This document shows, in pieces, positions 21,039 to 32,185 of a stretch of 64,000 nt of DNA. The stretch comes from Auricularia sp. M13. Lineage: Eukaryota; Basidiomycota; Agaricomycetes; Auriculariales; Auriculariaceae. Both the position numbers and the translations under genes were made by a program. The number at the start of each line of letters is the position of its first letter. The first letter of the stretch is position 1. The notes beneath the pieces are model-generated. The model was not told where the DNA came from and ran no database searches. It saw only the letters and a list, made by a program, of their open reading frames with translations. Location: contig CM073204.1 of assembly GCA_037042915.1 (NCBI GenBank), positions 992,001-1,056,000 of the forward strand. Direction: 5' to 3'.

Positions 21039-22077
21039 ATATGGGCCTGTTCATTCTGAAGTTGCAGCATACTCTACTCCTCGTCGCCGTCAGCACCGAC
21101 GACTGCTTGTGCGCCTCCCCGAACGTCGAGATCATCGCTATCTTCAAGGAGGAGATCGGCGCGATGTACGAGATCAAGGATCTCGGCGAGGCGCAGTGGC
21201 TACTCGGGGTGGAGATCATACGCGACTGACCGAAGCGCACCGCGGCGCTCAGCCAGCGCGCGTACGTGGACACTATCCTGCGGCGTTACGGGATGGACGA
21301 CTGCCGCACGTACTCGACGCCGATGGATGTCAACGCGCGCCTGACGCCCGATGACTCGCCGAAGACGGGGGAGGAACACGCGAGGATGCGCGGATTCCCT
21401 TACCGTGAGATGGTCGGCGCGTTGAACTACTTGGTCCGCTGGACTCGTCCCGACATGGCCCTAACTGTCAGCCTGCTGTCGCAGTTCTTGGAGACGCCGG
21501 GACCTGCGCACGTCGCGGCGCTGCGCCGCGCTTACGGCTATGTTCGCCTCACGCGCGATATGAGGCTCGTTCTCGGCGACACTGGCAGCAACGACGGGCT
21601 CGTTGGCTTTACGGACGCCGACGGCATGACGCAGTGGCACCGTCGCGCGATGTCGGGCTACGTGTTCCGCTGGAACGGCGGGACGATCGCCTGGTCTACG
21701 AAGAAGCAAGAGCTCGTCTCGCTGTCTACAACGGAGGCCGAGTACGTCGCGCAGACGCACGCGGCGAAGCAGGCGATGTGGTTGCGCACACTCGTCGGCG
21801 AGGTGCTCGACAAGCTGCCGGACCCTACGACGATCTTCGCGGACAACGACGGGGCCATCAAGCTCACGCGCGGTTATCAGTTCCACGCGCGCACGAAGCA
21901 TATCGATATTCGCTACCACTTTATTCGCTACCTCGTCGAAGCAGGAGACATTCGGCTCGTCTACTGCAAGACCGCGGATATGCTCGCGGACATCATGACC
22001 AAGCCGCTCCCGTCGATCAAAGTCAAGCACTTCGCGTCGCGCCTAGGGCTGTATGACGCTTCGGCTTGAGGGGAGGA

Positions 22078-22304
22078 TGTGGAAATATGAGGTTTCGGTT
22101 TCCTTTTGTCTGTGTCCCTGATGATGACCAGTATGATCACGACCGTTTAGGATTAGTCTCATTTTCACGATCTCCATAGTTTCGGTCCGCTCACGACTAG
22201 TCCCTCAGTCTTTGCCTTCCACCGCACTGTACTGAGACTTCTGTTCCTTCTCAGGTCCCCGAACAGAGCGTCTATTTTCTACATCGCTCCAAGATATCCA
22301 ACAT
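22078..22304 (+). repeat. Putative right LTR of the copia element
   Basis: Directly after the RNase H frame comes a purine-rich tract (about 22,068-22,077). It is followed by a segment that starts TGTGGAAATATG and can be ended at CCAACA (22,304), giving a TG...CA segment of about 227 bp. No left copy exists in the window for comparison, so the right boundary is a guess. Confidence 0.4.
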
Positions 22305-24170
22305 CTCTTTGGATTCAGTACAGCGCCTGCGGGATGAGGCAATTAGTCACTTCGCAAATGGTATGAGCACGGTTCCACTACACCATCTAACGTGAACGCT
22401 TAAATCTCTTTATAATTACTCGCTAATTTTCTGGGACAGCAGCGACGGTATACGAATCGGGAGTGGTGAGGAGAAGTACAACAACTAGGCGCACGACTCT
22501 GCGCGCTTGTACCTCCAATCAGTAGCAGGACGCCGGGCACGAAAGCATCAGAGTCAACCTTGCAATTAGGGAGAATCGCGATTGGCTCGAGGGGCTGCTC
22601 AGAGGCGCTTCGCTCGCGCTGGAGAAATACTTTCGGAACACTCCAGCAGCTCTTCCTTCGTCCAGAAGGGTACAGATAATGACGCTAGTGGCTATTGGAT
22701 GAAGTAGTAGTAGTAGTAGTAGTAGTTTACGGTGCCTCCGTCAGGATTACCGTCATTCCCGAGCAGACGACTTTTCGCATTCTCATCGCTGGAAGCAAAG
22801 TCTACGTCTGCAACGGAGGAGAGTGATCGAAAGAGCGATCCGAAGTTCCCACGAAAGAGATCCATATGACGATCTCTAACCAGGATTGAACTGTTCACGC
22901 CATCCCGAGCTCCCCCGAGTGTCAATTCTGAACTCGAAATCTGATCCAATATATGGACTTTTTAGATCTGCAATACCACCATTTGGTAGCAGAATCCTCT
23001 CTATATTGAGGGACGATTTGAATCACTTCGCTCGTTAAAAGAGTACCAGTCAAACTTCCACCCATGCACCGCGATGACGACCTCAGAGCTTGCTTTGCCT
23101 GCTCCTCGTAATGCACGTGTTGAAGTCTCTGGTTAGCCGGCCTGATGGGTAGCCTCCAGCATTTGGCGCTACGTAGCGGCAGGCTAGATCGTTCCAGACC
23201 CACCAGCTCTCTTGGCGCTGTCTGCGGCGACCGCGAGCTCGTGACGCAGCAGTGCTGTAGACTACACAGACCTGCCAACGTCCGCGAAGGTGTAGCGCTG
23301 TCCAGCAGCAAGAATGCTATTGTGCCAGTACTGCGCAGTTTCGTGTACACGGTGCACGAACGCTCTATGCCGCTCACTACAGCCCGCCCCACGAAGAGGA
23401 CTTCTAGCTGCACGAGACGGCGGCGAGACTTTCATCGTGCCCGTTACAAATGCAGGGCGCGCTCAGGCTAGACGGGCATGGCGCGCGCAAACTAGACGGG
23501 GATGGTGATGGTAGCAAGAAAGTAAGACCTGCGCATCAGAGTGAGGGAGAATTACGCACGAAATCCCGTGCAGAGGAAGGGTCGCCGACTGAATGACCCC
23601 TGGCATGAGCTCGGTCGGAATCGGCGGGATCGTTCTTTGCTCTCAACGCTCGCACATGTACCACGGACATCTCACGCGCGCTGGCTGCTCATATGCACCC
23701 TGCTAGCGGCCGCCAGCGCGTCCGACTGACAGGCTGTAGCATATGCGCATGCTGTCACACGCCGGCGACGCTCGCGTTTCCACGCTCCCGCCGTGCCCTG
23801 TCACGCTTGTGACAGCGCACCTCGTTCGCGCACTCGTTTCGGCTGCGGTGCACAAACCCGTTCCCCAATGCACAGCGCGGCGCACAGGTCGCCCGGTACC
23901 TGCGTCATGACGACACAAATGCGGGCTCATCCGGCGCACGGGGATACCGCACTCCTCGTCCGCCATGCACCACAGCCAAGGGGGTATCGCTCGCCCGCGC
24001 CGGCGTCGGGCGGGACGCGCGTCGGGGGCGTCGGGCGGGATTGCCGATGTTGACGGGGCCGGGCGGGCGGAGCGAGCGGCGGAGTTTGTCGGGTGCTATC
24101 GTGTTGGATTTGATCCATCGCGCCTCTCCCGCCCGCCTCCAGTCGCCCCTCGCCGCCGCCGCCGCACGCG
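22305..24170. other. Intergenic region between the nested retroelements and the PWWP gene
   Basis: No recognised gene lies here. A TAG trinucleotide microsatellite lies at about 22,703-22,727. Minus-strand frames 22,692-22,949 (85 codons) and 22,922-23,413 (163 codons) have no recognisable motifs; they could be a lineage-specific gene with introns but are more likely chance frames. The last 200 bp before 24,171 are GC-rich and probably hold the promoter of the PWWP gene. Confidence 0.45.
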
Positions 24171-27100
24171 ATGACGAGCCTGCCCGCAACAAAGAAGGAC
24201 GGCGCGGACGCGCGCTCGTACGCCGTGCGCGACATCGTCCTCGCCAAGCTCAAAGGCTACCCCCACTGGCCCGCCATGGTCCGTCTATGCCTCGTCGTCG
24301 TTGCCGAGCGCGTTGACCAACAGCCCGTTCCCGCCGCGCAGGTCGTCGACCCCGAGAGCGTGCCGGACAAGGTCACCGAGGAGCGCCCGAGCGGCAAAAA
24401 GCACTACTGTGTGCGTTTCTTCCCCGCCGGCGACTAGTGCGTGCCTCCCTTCCTCTCTGCATTATTTACTTTCCTTACTTACTTACTTTCTTACTTTTTG
24501 TTACAAAGTGCATGGCTGCTGGCGCGCGACATCCAACCCCTGCCGCGCGACGAGATCGAGAAGTACATCCAGGCTCCCAAGGGCGCGAAGCGCTCCGGCG
24601 AGCTGCTCAGAGGCTACCAGGTCGCGCTCGACCCCACCTCCTGGGAGGCGACTATCAACGACGAAATCGCCCAGCGCATCGTGCGTCCCTTTCTTGAGCT
24701 TTTTCCCTCCCATTGTAAGTATAAGTATCTCAAAATTCTGGCAAATCTCGCAGGCAGACGAGTCGCGAGACGACGGCGGTGAGCCGGGCGAGGAGGAGGA
24801 CGACGACGACAGCTACGGCAAGAAGAAGCGCCGCCGCTCGTCCGTCGGCAAGCCCGACGGCGCCGGGGGGCAGACCAAGAAGAAGCGACGGACGAGCAAG
24901 AAGAACGGCCTGTCGGCCGAGACCGTCGAGAGCGAGGACGACGCCGCCGCTGCGGCCCCCGTGCAGGACAAGAAGAAGAAGGACGACGACGACGAGCGGT
25001 ATGGTGCGTCTTCCGCTGTCGTTTTTCGCACTTTTGCCACCTTTTTCTATTCATTTCGACTGCATTCTGCTGCCTTCAACTCTCCATCGTTATATTTTAC
25101 CCATCAGACTCACTAACGCTCGTCTGTAGCGCATTTGAAGACCGATCCTGGTGCCGCCCACATCAAATCCGTACGACATGCCCTCCAAAAGACCTTCTTG
25201 AGCAAAACCACGCCAGCCGATAAGGTTCGTCACGCTTTCACCTCGTCGCTTGGCACCTTCGTTCCGCTTCCCCGCGCCTGGCTTTCAATTTCGCTATTTT
25301 TTTTTTTTCAATTCTCTTTTTTTTTTTTGCTCCTCCACCCTTTTCTGCACATGACTTTGGGCGAATTGTGCTGCGAAGGCATGCGCATGCGATCCGCATT
25401 GTTTGGCTGTGCAAGCAGTCTGGGTGAGGTCATGACCCCGCTGCTCGTGTACTCCAAGTCTGCGATGCCTGTCTCTGACAGCACGCGAGGCGGCATTCCC
25501 TACCAGGCACGAGTTTGCCATCCGCGTATGTTGTGTAGGCGGGAAATCGCTCGCCCATTCCCCGAGCTGCGTGACGCCGTTATACCGCGCCGTGCGCCAA
25601 GTTTGCGCGCTATCCGCGCCGGTCGTGCGACTCAGCATACTTTCTGTCGCCGAGTGTTCCCGACGATTTGCGCTCCTTTCTCGTTTTCACGATTTCTTTG
25701 GTCTTCTCTTCGTTTCCTTGCCTGGCGGCTCGCGCACCGCACGCCGCGCGCCTGCACATCGCACGAGCATGGGTCGCGGGCTGACGTGCGCGCTGGGCAC
25801 GTTGCCTAGTGCCTGCCACATCCGTCTCGCGCCTTGCGCGAGCAGAGCTTGCCGGCCGAACTCGTGCATCCGTTATGCAGAGTGGGCGTTTTTTTTTTCC
25901 GCGGCAGGCTGTTCTGCGGAAGTCGTGGTTGCGCACACCGCGTTCTGTGTTGCGCATGCGTGAGGTCGCGCTTGCCCGATGCTCACGCATGTTTGACGGA
26001 TGCGGGCCTCTGTGCTCGGCGCTAGCAGGCCCGGCGTGTCAAGGTGCGACGCGCGGGGTAAGTTGCGCCAGTACGCACGAAATTGTGGCAAGTGGCTGTT
26101 GCACGCCTCCCCGGGCGTCGTGCTCTTTGTTGGCCCAGTTGCGGAGCTTCAGGGACGTTCGCACATCGCGATGGTGAGCCGCTGGGGCTACGTCTGGTGC
26201 GCTCGGCCGGGTCGCGTACGGGATCTGCGGCTGCTGGCGCGACGCGCACCTGCTTAGGAGTGTCTCGCGTGCGTGCTGGACGCTTAGCGCGAGATGTTCA
26301 AAGCTCGCTCGAGTTGAGAGTGTGTGTCCAGACGTCGTCTGGGTCGCATGTCCACGCCCCCCACGAACACTCGCGGTCAGTGGCTTCTTCCGCTCGTACT
26401 TGCCATTTCCGCACGCCCCGTTGTACGGTGCAAGATCGGGGGATCGCGCGTCCTGGTGCTGGATCCCGTGCGCGTCCAGAATTCAAGGCGCCATGTCCTG
26501 CGCGCGCGCTGAGAATTCAGGCCGTGCTGCGTACGCTACGGTATCGCGCCGCAGAGCGTAGAATCGCGCACCATCATTTCTTGGTCTCGTGCCGCCCCGT
26601 GCCAAGCTGGCTACGGTGCAGGAATCGGCCGTTTGCATGTCTGCGGCGCACTGTTTCGATCAGAGCTCGCGGAAGAGCATCGAGTATAACCTGTCACCGC
26701 TCGCCGGACTATCTCAGCCTGAGCGTTTCCGTCCATTCTTTTCGCAGATGTGTTGAGATGCTACATACCATCATGTTCTGTTCTGTTTTGTCACTTTTCT
26801 CTTCCTTTTCCTCCTGTTCATGTCTTGCTTGTGCTCGCACGCATGCTGATATTTATCGCAGGACTTGGAAGCGAGCGATTCGCTGTTTAAAGAACTCGAA
26901 ACGCAGGAGATCAAGGTGGAATACTTGACTGTGCGTTGTTCACGTTTGACTCTCCATGTTGTTGCTCATCGCTCACCTTTTCCTCCATTGCTTTACCATT
27001 TCTGCGCCTTTTCATTTCATTTATTGCATAATTCCATTGTACCGCCCTGATCTTTGCTCACCCTCCTTCACCCTACACATTTTTCCCTTCGACACATTTT

Positions 27101-27676
27101 TTTCTGACATCCGTTTACATTGGGCTCTTACCTTCAAATCCTTATCGGCGGTATACCTCTTCTCCTTTGACATTCATCTTGGCTGCGCAATTTTTCTCCA
27201 TTCCTCAAACATGGGTTTTCACCTATCTACGCTGGGCCTTCCGTCCCTTCCCCGATTTTTTAATCCTTCGCCGCGCCTTCTTTTTGGATCCCGGCGCTGC
27301 ACAGTACTCGAAGATCGGCAAGGTGATGCGCCACATCGCCTCGCTCGACGACGCAACGATCCCGCGCGAGGCCGAGTTTGGGTTCAAGCGCCGCGCGGGC
27401 GACTTGGTGTCCAAATGGCACAAGGTGCGTCTGGCTTGTTTGCTTCCGCTAAGACTTGCTGACCAATCACATCGTCTCCCTTCCGCTCCCCTCTCATCGC
27501 ATATTCACGTCGCGGCTGTGGGATCCCGTCTTGATTTGGTGCCTGTGCGCGTCTGCGTTGGCTAGGTCGCAAATGCGAGCAACCAGCGCAGCTCGGTCGG
27601 CGGTGGCGCGACCGCATCGCCAGTCCTGGCGACCGCGAATGGGAACGGGAACGGCGCGGTGCCGATGCAGCAGTGA
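24171..27676 (+). CDS. PWWP-domain chromatin protein with a C-terminal IBD/TFIIS-N-like helical domain (LEDGF/HRP-like)
   Basis: Exons: 24171-24278, 24342-24436, 24509-24680, 24754-25003, 25130-25224, 26862-26930, 27305-27424, 27566-27676. All join in frame to 339 residues. Residues about 18-75 form a PWWP domain (DIVLAKLKGYPHWPAMV), which binds methylated nucleosomes. Residues about 110-205 are acidic and lysine-rich with KKKRRR-type nuclear signals. Residues about 209-303 resemble the integrase-binding/TFIIS N-terminal helical bundle of LEDGF-like proteins (LFKELETQEIKVEYLT, then KIGKVMRHIASL). The tail is Ser/Gly/Asn-rich. Known relatives tether partners to active chromatin. Intron 5 (25,225-26,861) is 1637 nt, far larger than the others (63-374 nt). 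The start is the first ATG that gives an intact PWWP domain. Confidence 0.85.
25225..26861 (+). other. Unusually long intron 5 of the PWWP gene
   Basis: This 1637-nt segment has a GTTCGT donor and a TTATCGCAG acceptor, and it preserves the reading frame between two conserved exons. It contains T-runs near 25,300-25,330 and GC-rich mixed sequence, with no recognisable ORF or repeat end. It may include an old mobile insertion. An internal unrecognised exon cannot be excluded. Confidence 0.6.
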
Positions 27677-28534
27677 AGGCTCGCGGGCTGAGGTGCGTCC
27701 CTCCTCCCTCCTTCCTTCCTTCCTTCCTTCCTTCCTTCCTCCAACCTGACACTCACACTCGCGCACCGCACAGGACGAGAATATGAAACAAGATGTACTC
27801 CGGCAACCGCGCGCGCGCGCGCGCCGGCTCTGTATATATCTATTGAGCGCTGTCTGTGTCTGATTGGTCTGCTTTACCTACGCTCTACGCTCTACGCTCT
27901 ACCTACCCCCCTTCCTTTCCTCTCCTTTCCTTTCCTTTTTTTTTGTGTACTGATCTCATGCGTAACATGTGGCGGCTTTCTTTTTGCTCTGCTTTTGCCC
28001 GACGGTTGGACCGTGGTTATTCGGGTGCTGGCTGTTTCGTTGGGAATCGGTCTTGATGCTGGCTGTTTGAGTTTGGGCACGGTCTCACTTCACGGGCCAC
28101 GCTTCTGATGGTGTGTTCACCTTCTTGACACTATGGGGTTGTCTTGGAAGCAGTGTCTTTGATCATGAGTTTGACCCGGATGCGTTGGTATCCGTCTAAG
28201 GTCCCGACGCGTTGAACGTCACGCCCTGTCTACCTCGAGCGCATAGGAACGCGGAGCAGCCCGCGATTCTCCGCCGATTGCGCATCCTTGCCCAGCGGGT
28301 AGCTGATACTCTGAAGTACAGAGTCCGAGAACCACGCAGAGCGTGGGCCTGTTGGACTTTGGCGACAGCACGCACAGTAGAGGCGTTGAGGACAAGATGA
28401 TGCTCCTTGTCGAACCGACCAGTCGACCTCAACTCAGCCTCGTAAGTCTAGTGGTGGATGATATGCATCTCAGGGTCGGCGATAACAAGTCGTGTATACC
28501 ATGCGCAGTCCTTGCGACGGCGGAAACAAAATGT
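27677..28534. other. Intergenic, with microsatellites
   Basis: The region holds a CTTC microsatellite at about 27,708-27,740 within the likely 3' UTR of the PWWP gene. It also has a GC dinucleotide run near 27,808-27,824 and a short CTCTACG repeat near 27,885-27,900. No gene is recognised. Confidence 0.5.
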
Positions 28535-28926
28535 AATGGACATTGAGCAAATACTAACGCGCATGGAGAGTTGAAACCCTCCGAGTAGCTGGGATCACCT
28601 CAGCGTGACTGGCCTTGCACTGGGTGACGGCTTGCTTTCGTTATGCAGTCCTCGCGTACTCCGAAACGCAACTAGTAGGTGCGGTCTCGAGCGACTCTTC
28701 CCCTCCTTCTCCTGCGTCCGTCGGATAGCCCAGTCCATGTCAAACCGCACCGACAACGCTCTCCGCATGCTCTGCGCTTCCTCCTCCATCGTCGAGAGGG
28801 GATACAGATTCCGGATTAGTGGCGCCCGACGTGTTTCCAAGAGGTCCTTCGTCCGACTGAACCGTTGGGTCGAGGAGAGGCTGGCTCCCCTTGTTAACCA
28901 TTTTATTTTGTCGTGATAAACTCAGC
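28535..28926 (-). pseudogene. Decayed tandem duplicate of the 3' tail of the DUF6535 gene
   Basis: The roughly 390-bp unit 28,535-28,926 is a diverged copy of about 28,927-29,300; for example both contain variants of CTGGGATCA, GGCCTTGCACTGGGTG and TTATGCAGTC. On the minus strand a frame reads DEGPLGNTSG and EHAESVVGA, matching DGPLGNTGVA and EHAESAVGA in the C-terminus of the neighbouring gene. The frame is not kept beyond this match, so the copy is not a gene. Confidence 0.7.
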
Positions 28927-29031
28927 TTCATGGACATCAAGTAAATACTAATGCACATTCAAGACGTGGAAAGCTGAAACCGTCGCTGGGATCATCTCAA
29001 CATGAATGGTCTTGCATTGGGTGTACTGAGG

Positions 29032-31590
29032 TTATGCAGTCTGCATGGCCTCTGGGTCCCGAGGCACGGTCTCCAGCCCGAGGGATTCCCGCGCACTTTC
29101 CCCTGGGTCCTCGGGACAACCCAAGCCAAGGCGGCGTGCCGCACCGACAGCGCTCTCCGCATGCTCCGAGCCCCCGTCTCGCTCGTCGGAACCAGGCGTC
29201 AAAACAGCATGGGCGACGCCGGTGTTTCCGAGAGGTCCGTCCGTCGACACCGTCAAACCAGCCTGAGTGGTACGCTCCGATGAGCCATGATCGACAGCAA
29301 CCCTCTCTTCCGGAGAGGCCACCGGCCCGGGAAGCTGCGTGCTCACGCCCACCGTCACGGTCAGCCTTGGACCAGTGTCGGCGTGCAGATTGGATGCACC
29401 ATCGGCAATCGGGGAAGGCGATGGAGGCGGCACGTTATGGTGTTCTGCCTGCTGCGACGTGCGGCCGCATCGTTCGTGAAAAGCCAGCTCCAGCAGAGGT
29501 TGGTAAATCCAGTCGAAAGGGGCTGTCGATGTGATGTGCTCGATCCAATTGACGTCCGGTAGCGGATTACAGAGCAGCTCAACAGACTTTCTCAGAAACG
29601 CAAGATAGACTCCCACGTGCGGCTGATCAATGTCGATCAGCCGTCTCCGGGTGACGGAGACGGGTTGGAGGCAAATAACAGGCAGTATTTCCTTGACAAC
29701 GGGGCGAACGCGATCCGGAGAGGACTGGTCGCGTAGCCATCGTAAGCAGACCGCACACATGTATGTTCGGAGTTTCCAGTCGAGGAAACGGCTGTATCGG
29801 AGTAGATGTGCCAGCTTAACAAGCATCCGGTCGTAATCCTTGGGGATGGGGCTGGCATCCGAAGATTTTGTTGCATGCATAAGCCGTTGAATGGCACGAA
29901 TTAGCATGAAAAGTGTATCTGGACAGTTGTGAACATCCCGAGTGCCATAAAAACAGGAGACTAACCCTTTCTGACCGTAAAGTACTTGTCGACGTCCCTC
30001 ACTGTTAGTAACATTGCATCCCATAGCGCAGGGACATCTTCCCGCCCGATATGATGTATTTCCTGGCTGAACAGGAGGAGTAAGTCGTTACGATCCATCG
30101 TAGTTCTTCTGGCATATTTCAAAACGCATGCGCGAGTCGCCGTGAGGGAAGAGAATGGTCGATAGGGACGATCGCGCTCATAGCGATCCGCAGCGCGAAT
30201 CACGTGCAAAACGTCCGCATGCACGTATCGGTGGGTAAATTTTCGTGCGTTTGTCACCCGGCCCCATACGCAGTGCCAAACTGCATCGTGGACTGCAGGG
30301 TACGTCATGGTGCCAACCAGCCACGCCAGTCCGCGGAATGGAAGCGACGGCCCATACTCGTCCGGATAGGTATTATGATACTTCATATTGAAGTATCGTT
30401 CATACAGCAAATCGAAGTCAACCCAAGAGTTCGACAGTGCAATGTTCTTCCGTCGATTGGCCAGCCATGGCCAGTGATATATAAGCAAGGAGAATAGGCG
30501 AAGGGTCAGCCACGCTTGTGGTGATTTGAATGGGCACTGCGAGCGCAGCAGACCTATCTGATGTCGATCAGCGAGACGAAGACCATGCTGAATCATGGGA
30601 AGAAACGTAGTCGCCGCATAAAACATCACAGCCATGCCACCGGCGACTGAGACAGCTAAGGCGACACCGGTATGCAAGCGCCAAAGAAGCTCCAGGACAC
30701 CGAGAAGGAAAAGCCAAAGAGCGAGCTGCAGAAGCAACGGGACAGCAGATATGATTTCTGGTACCTTCCACGCCTCGAAGCCCTCGAACTTCATCTGTCG
30801 CAGTCCGCAGAAGTCTTCGGTGCTCTGTCCCCCGGCCTCGCGCCCGAACTCTCGCACCCATTCTTTGCAGAGGATGCCGACGAGCGCGGCAGTGAGGCTG
30901 AACGTCAAAGAGAGAAACCATAAGGCGTTGATCCGTGCGGCCGTCGAAGGGGACAGACCCGGACCGACTGTGTCTTGCGCAGGTGCGAGATAGTCGACCG
31001 TTGCATTGTGAGACAACAGCTGCGTAAGACGGGCAAGAATCTCGACAGTCGGATCATTCGGCTGCGTCTGAAGCCACTGGTAGGATTCCACGCTGAAGGC
31101 TGTCACGACAGCAGAGAACAGACCAGCCTGAAGCACGCCATCAGAACCAATATCAGAGCTAGAAGAGAACTTGAACTCGAAGCGGCAAACGCACGAAAAC
31201 CAGCAATGTGTCAATCTCCTCGCGGTATGCCTTGCATGCATCGTCGTCGTGCTTTTCAATGAGCTTGGCGCACTGACGCCAGGCCTCTTCCTCGTTCCCC
31301 GGGGGTGGTAAAGTAGCTTTAGCTGGTGGGCCGTCCAGCAATTCCTATGCACATATATAAACCCATCAGAAGCGGGAAGCTGTAAAGGCTCTGTTTATGA
31401 ATACCTTGTACAGCGCGTCGTCACGATTAGGCCCTTCCTTGCTCGGCTCCCTTAGCCAGTCGTTCATTTCACGAATTTGCTATCGCGGGTATGTCACGAA
31501 CAAAATGCGGGTTAATTGCGATGAAATCCGTACCTGCGAGCGCAAATCCGACGCGGGTACCTCTCTGTTTGCAGTATCCTGGGCCTCCAT
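29032..31590 (-). CDS. DUF6535 multi-pass membrane protein
   Basis: Exons on the minus strand: 31590-31534, 31479-31405, 31344-31195, 31127-30036, 29970-29032, which join in frame to about 770 residues. The conserved DUF6535 part starts near residue 90 (EIDTLLVF joined to AGLFSAVVTAFSVESYQWL). A second membrane segment follows (NALWFLSLTFSLTAALVGIL), then a KEWVREF motif and two further segments (PLLLQLALWLFLLGVLELLW and AVSVAGGMAVMFYA). This is the four-helix pattern typical of this basidiomycete-specific family, whose function is unknown. The long C-terminal half is soluble and ends in a Ser/Gly/Glu-rich tail. The last intron (29,971-30,035) is the least certain: its donor is GTCCCT, but a good TACTAAC branch site lies in it. 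Confidence 0.8.
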
Positions 31591-32185
31591 GACCGATATG
31601 TAGAGGATTGAATGTTGATCGCTGGTGGTTCAAGAATCGAGCTGAGATAGGTACGGTTCGGGAGCAAAGACTGGCGGCAAAAAGCGGTCACATGGCTCGG
31701 GCTCTTCCATGTAGGCACGCATGCCAGAGCAAAGCGGCGGCGCCAAAAGTCGGTACCTATCCTTAATATCATGGGTTATCATACTCAGTATCGTTATTGA
31801 AGCAGCATTCAGATATCCAGGGCCAGTAGTCATCACTGTATTCAGAGGGCGGCGTCCTGCTTGCGTCCTGCTCTGTCCTGGGATGAAGCCTTGGCGGGCG
31901 AGGGTGCTCCATTCTGCCACTCAAAATACCTTCCTCGCGCTGAACTGCAAGCTGTTATATGGACCACGTCAAGTCCACAATATGCGGCAAATCTACGCGA
32001 CTGGCTTCTTTTTTTTTGCGGCTTATTTTCAATTGAAGTTGCATCTCTCGTGTCAACTGCTAGCGGTTTACAGTCATTTCAATTGGTATCCGATTCTTTC
32101 CGGCTCAACCTGTCTGGCAACCAAATCATGGGTCATTCTCGACACGATCAAAGGGCGGAAATGACTTGTTGTACACTGGCTACCT
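31591..32185. other. Intergenic between the DUF6535 gene and the F-box gene
   Basis: It probably holds the promoter of the minus-strand DUF6535 gene and the 3' end of the F-box gene. A T-run lies near 32,008-32,016. No gene is recognised. Confidence 0.5.

Larger units (their letters stand above)
5121..21043 (+). mobile_element. Level 2: LTR retrotransposon with 481-bp LTRs and no recognisable pol (non-autonomous type), inserted in copia
   Basis: The two LTRs (5126-5606 and 20,558-21,038) start TGTCACGG and end CCGCAACA. I see a single difference between them, so the insertion is recent. A 5-bp target duplication ATATG flanks the element at 5121-5125 and 21,039-21,043, inside copia reverse transcriptase. 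Its own internal DNA is only about 3.2 kb (5607-8279 plus 19,986-20,557); the rest is the Ty3 element nested in it. No protease, reverse transcriptase or integrase was found, so it is probably a LARD-like non-autonomous element. It carries a Cys-rich segment on the plus strand and a chromodomain ORF on the minus strand. Confidence 0.9.
2050..22304 (+). mobile_element. Level 1: Ty1/copia LTR retrotransposon, broken, 5' truncated, split by a nested insertion
   Basis: This is a fossil copia element in two blocks, about 2050-5125 and 21039-22304. Recognisable parts in order are: gag (about 2060-2640, with a CCHC zinc knuckle near 2433-2480), aspartic protease (DSGA near 2810), GAG-pre-integrase and integrase core (about 3200-3800), and reverse transcriptase (from about 4600, continuing after the insertion). 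RNase H follows (about 21,590-22,030, with FADND and a TKHID motif). This order is diagnostic for the copia superfamily. It is broken by the 15.9-kb nested insertion and a few further breaks, and it lacks the 5' end with the N-terminal gag and left LTR. It is the oldest of the three nested elements. Confidence 0.9.

Noticed and set aside
26083-26928. 281-codon plus frame inside the long PWWP intron
   Set aside because: There are no motifs, it runs across the splice acceptor into an exon in the wrong frame, and its composition is that of non-coding DNA.
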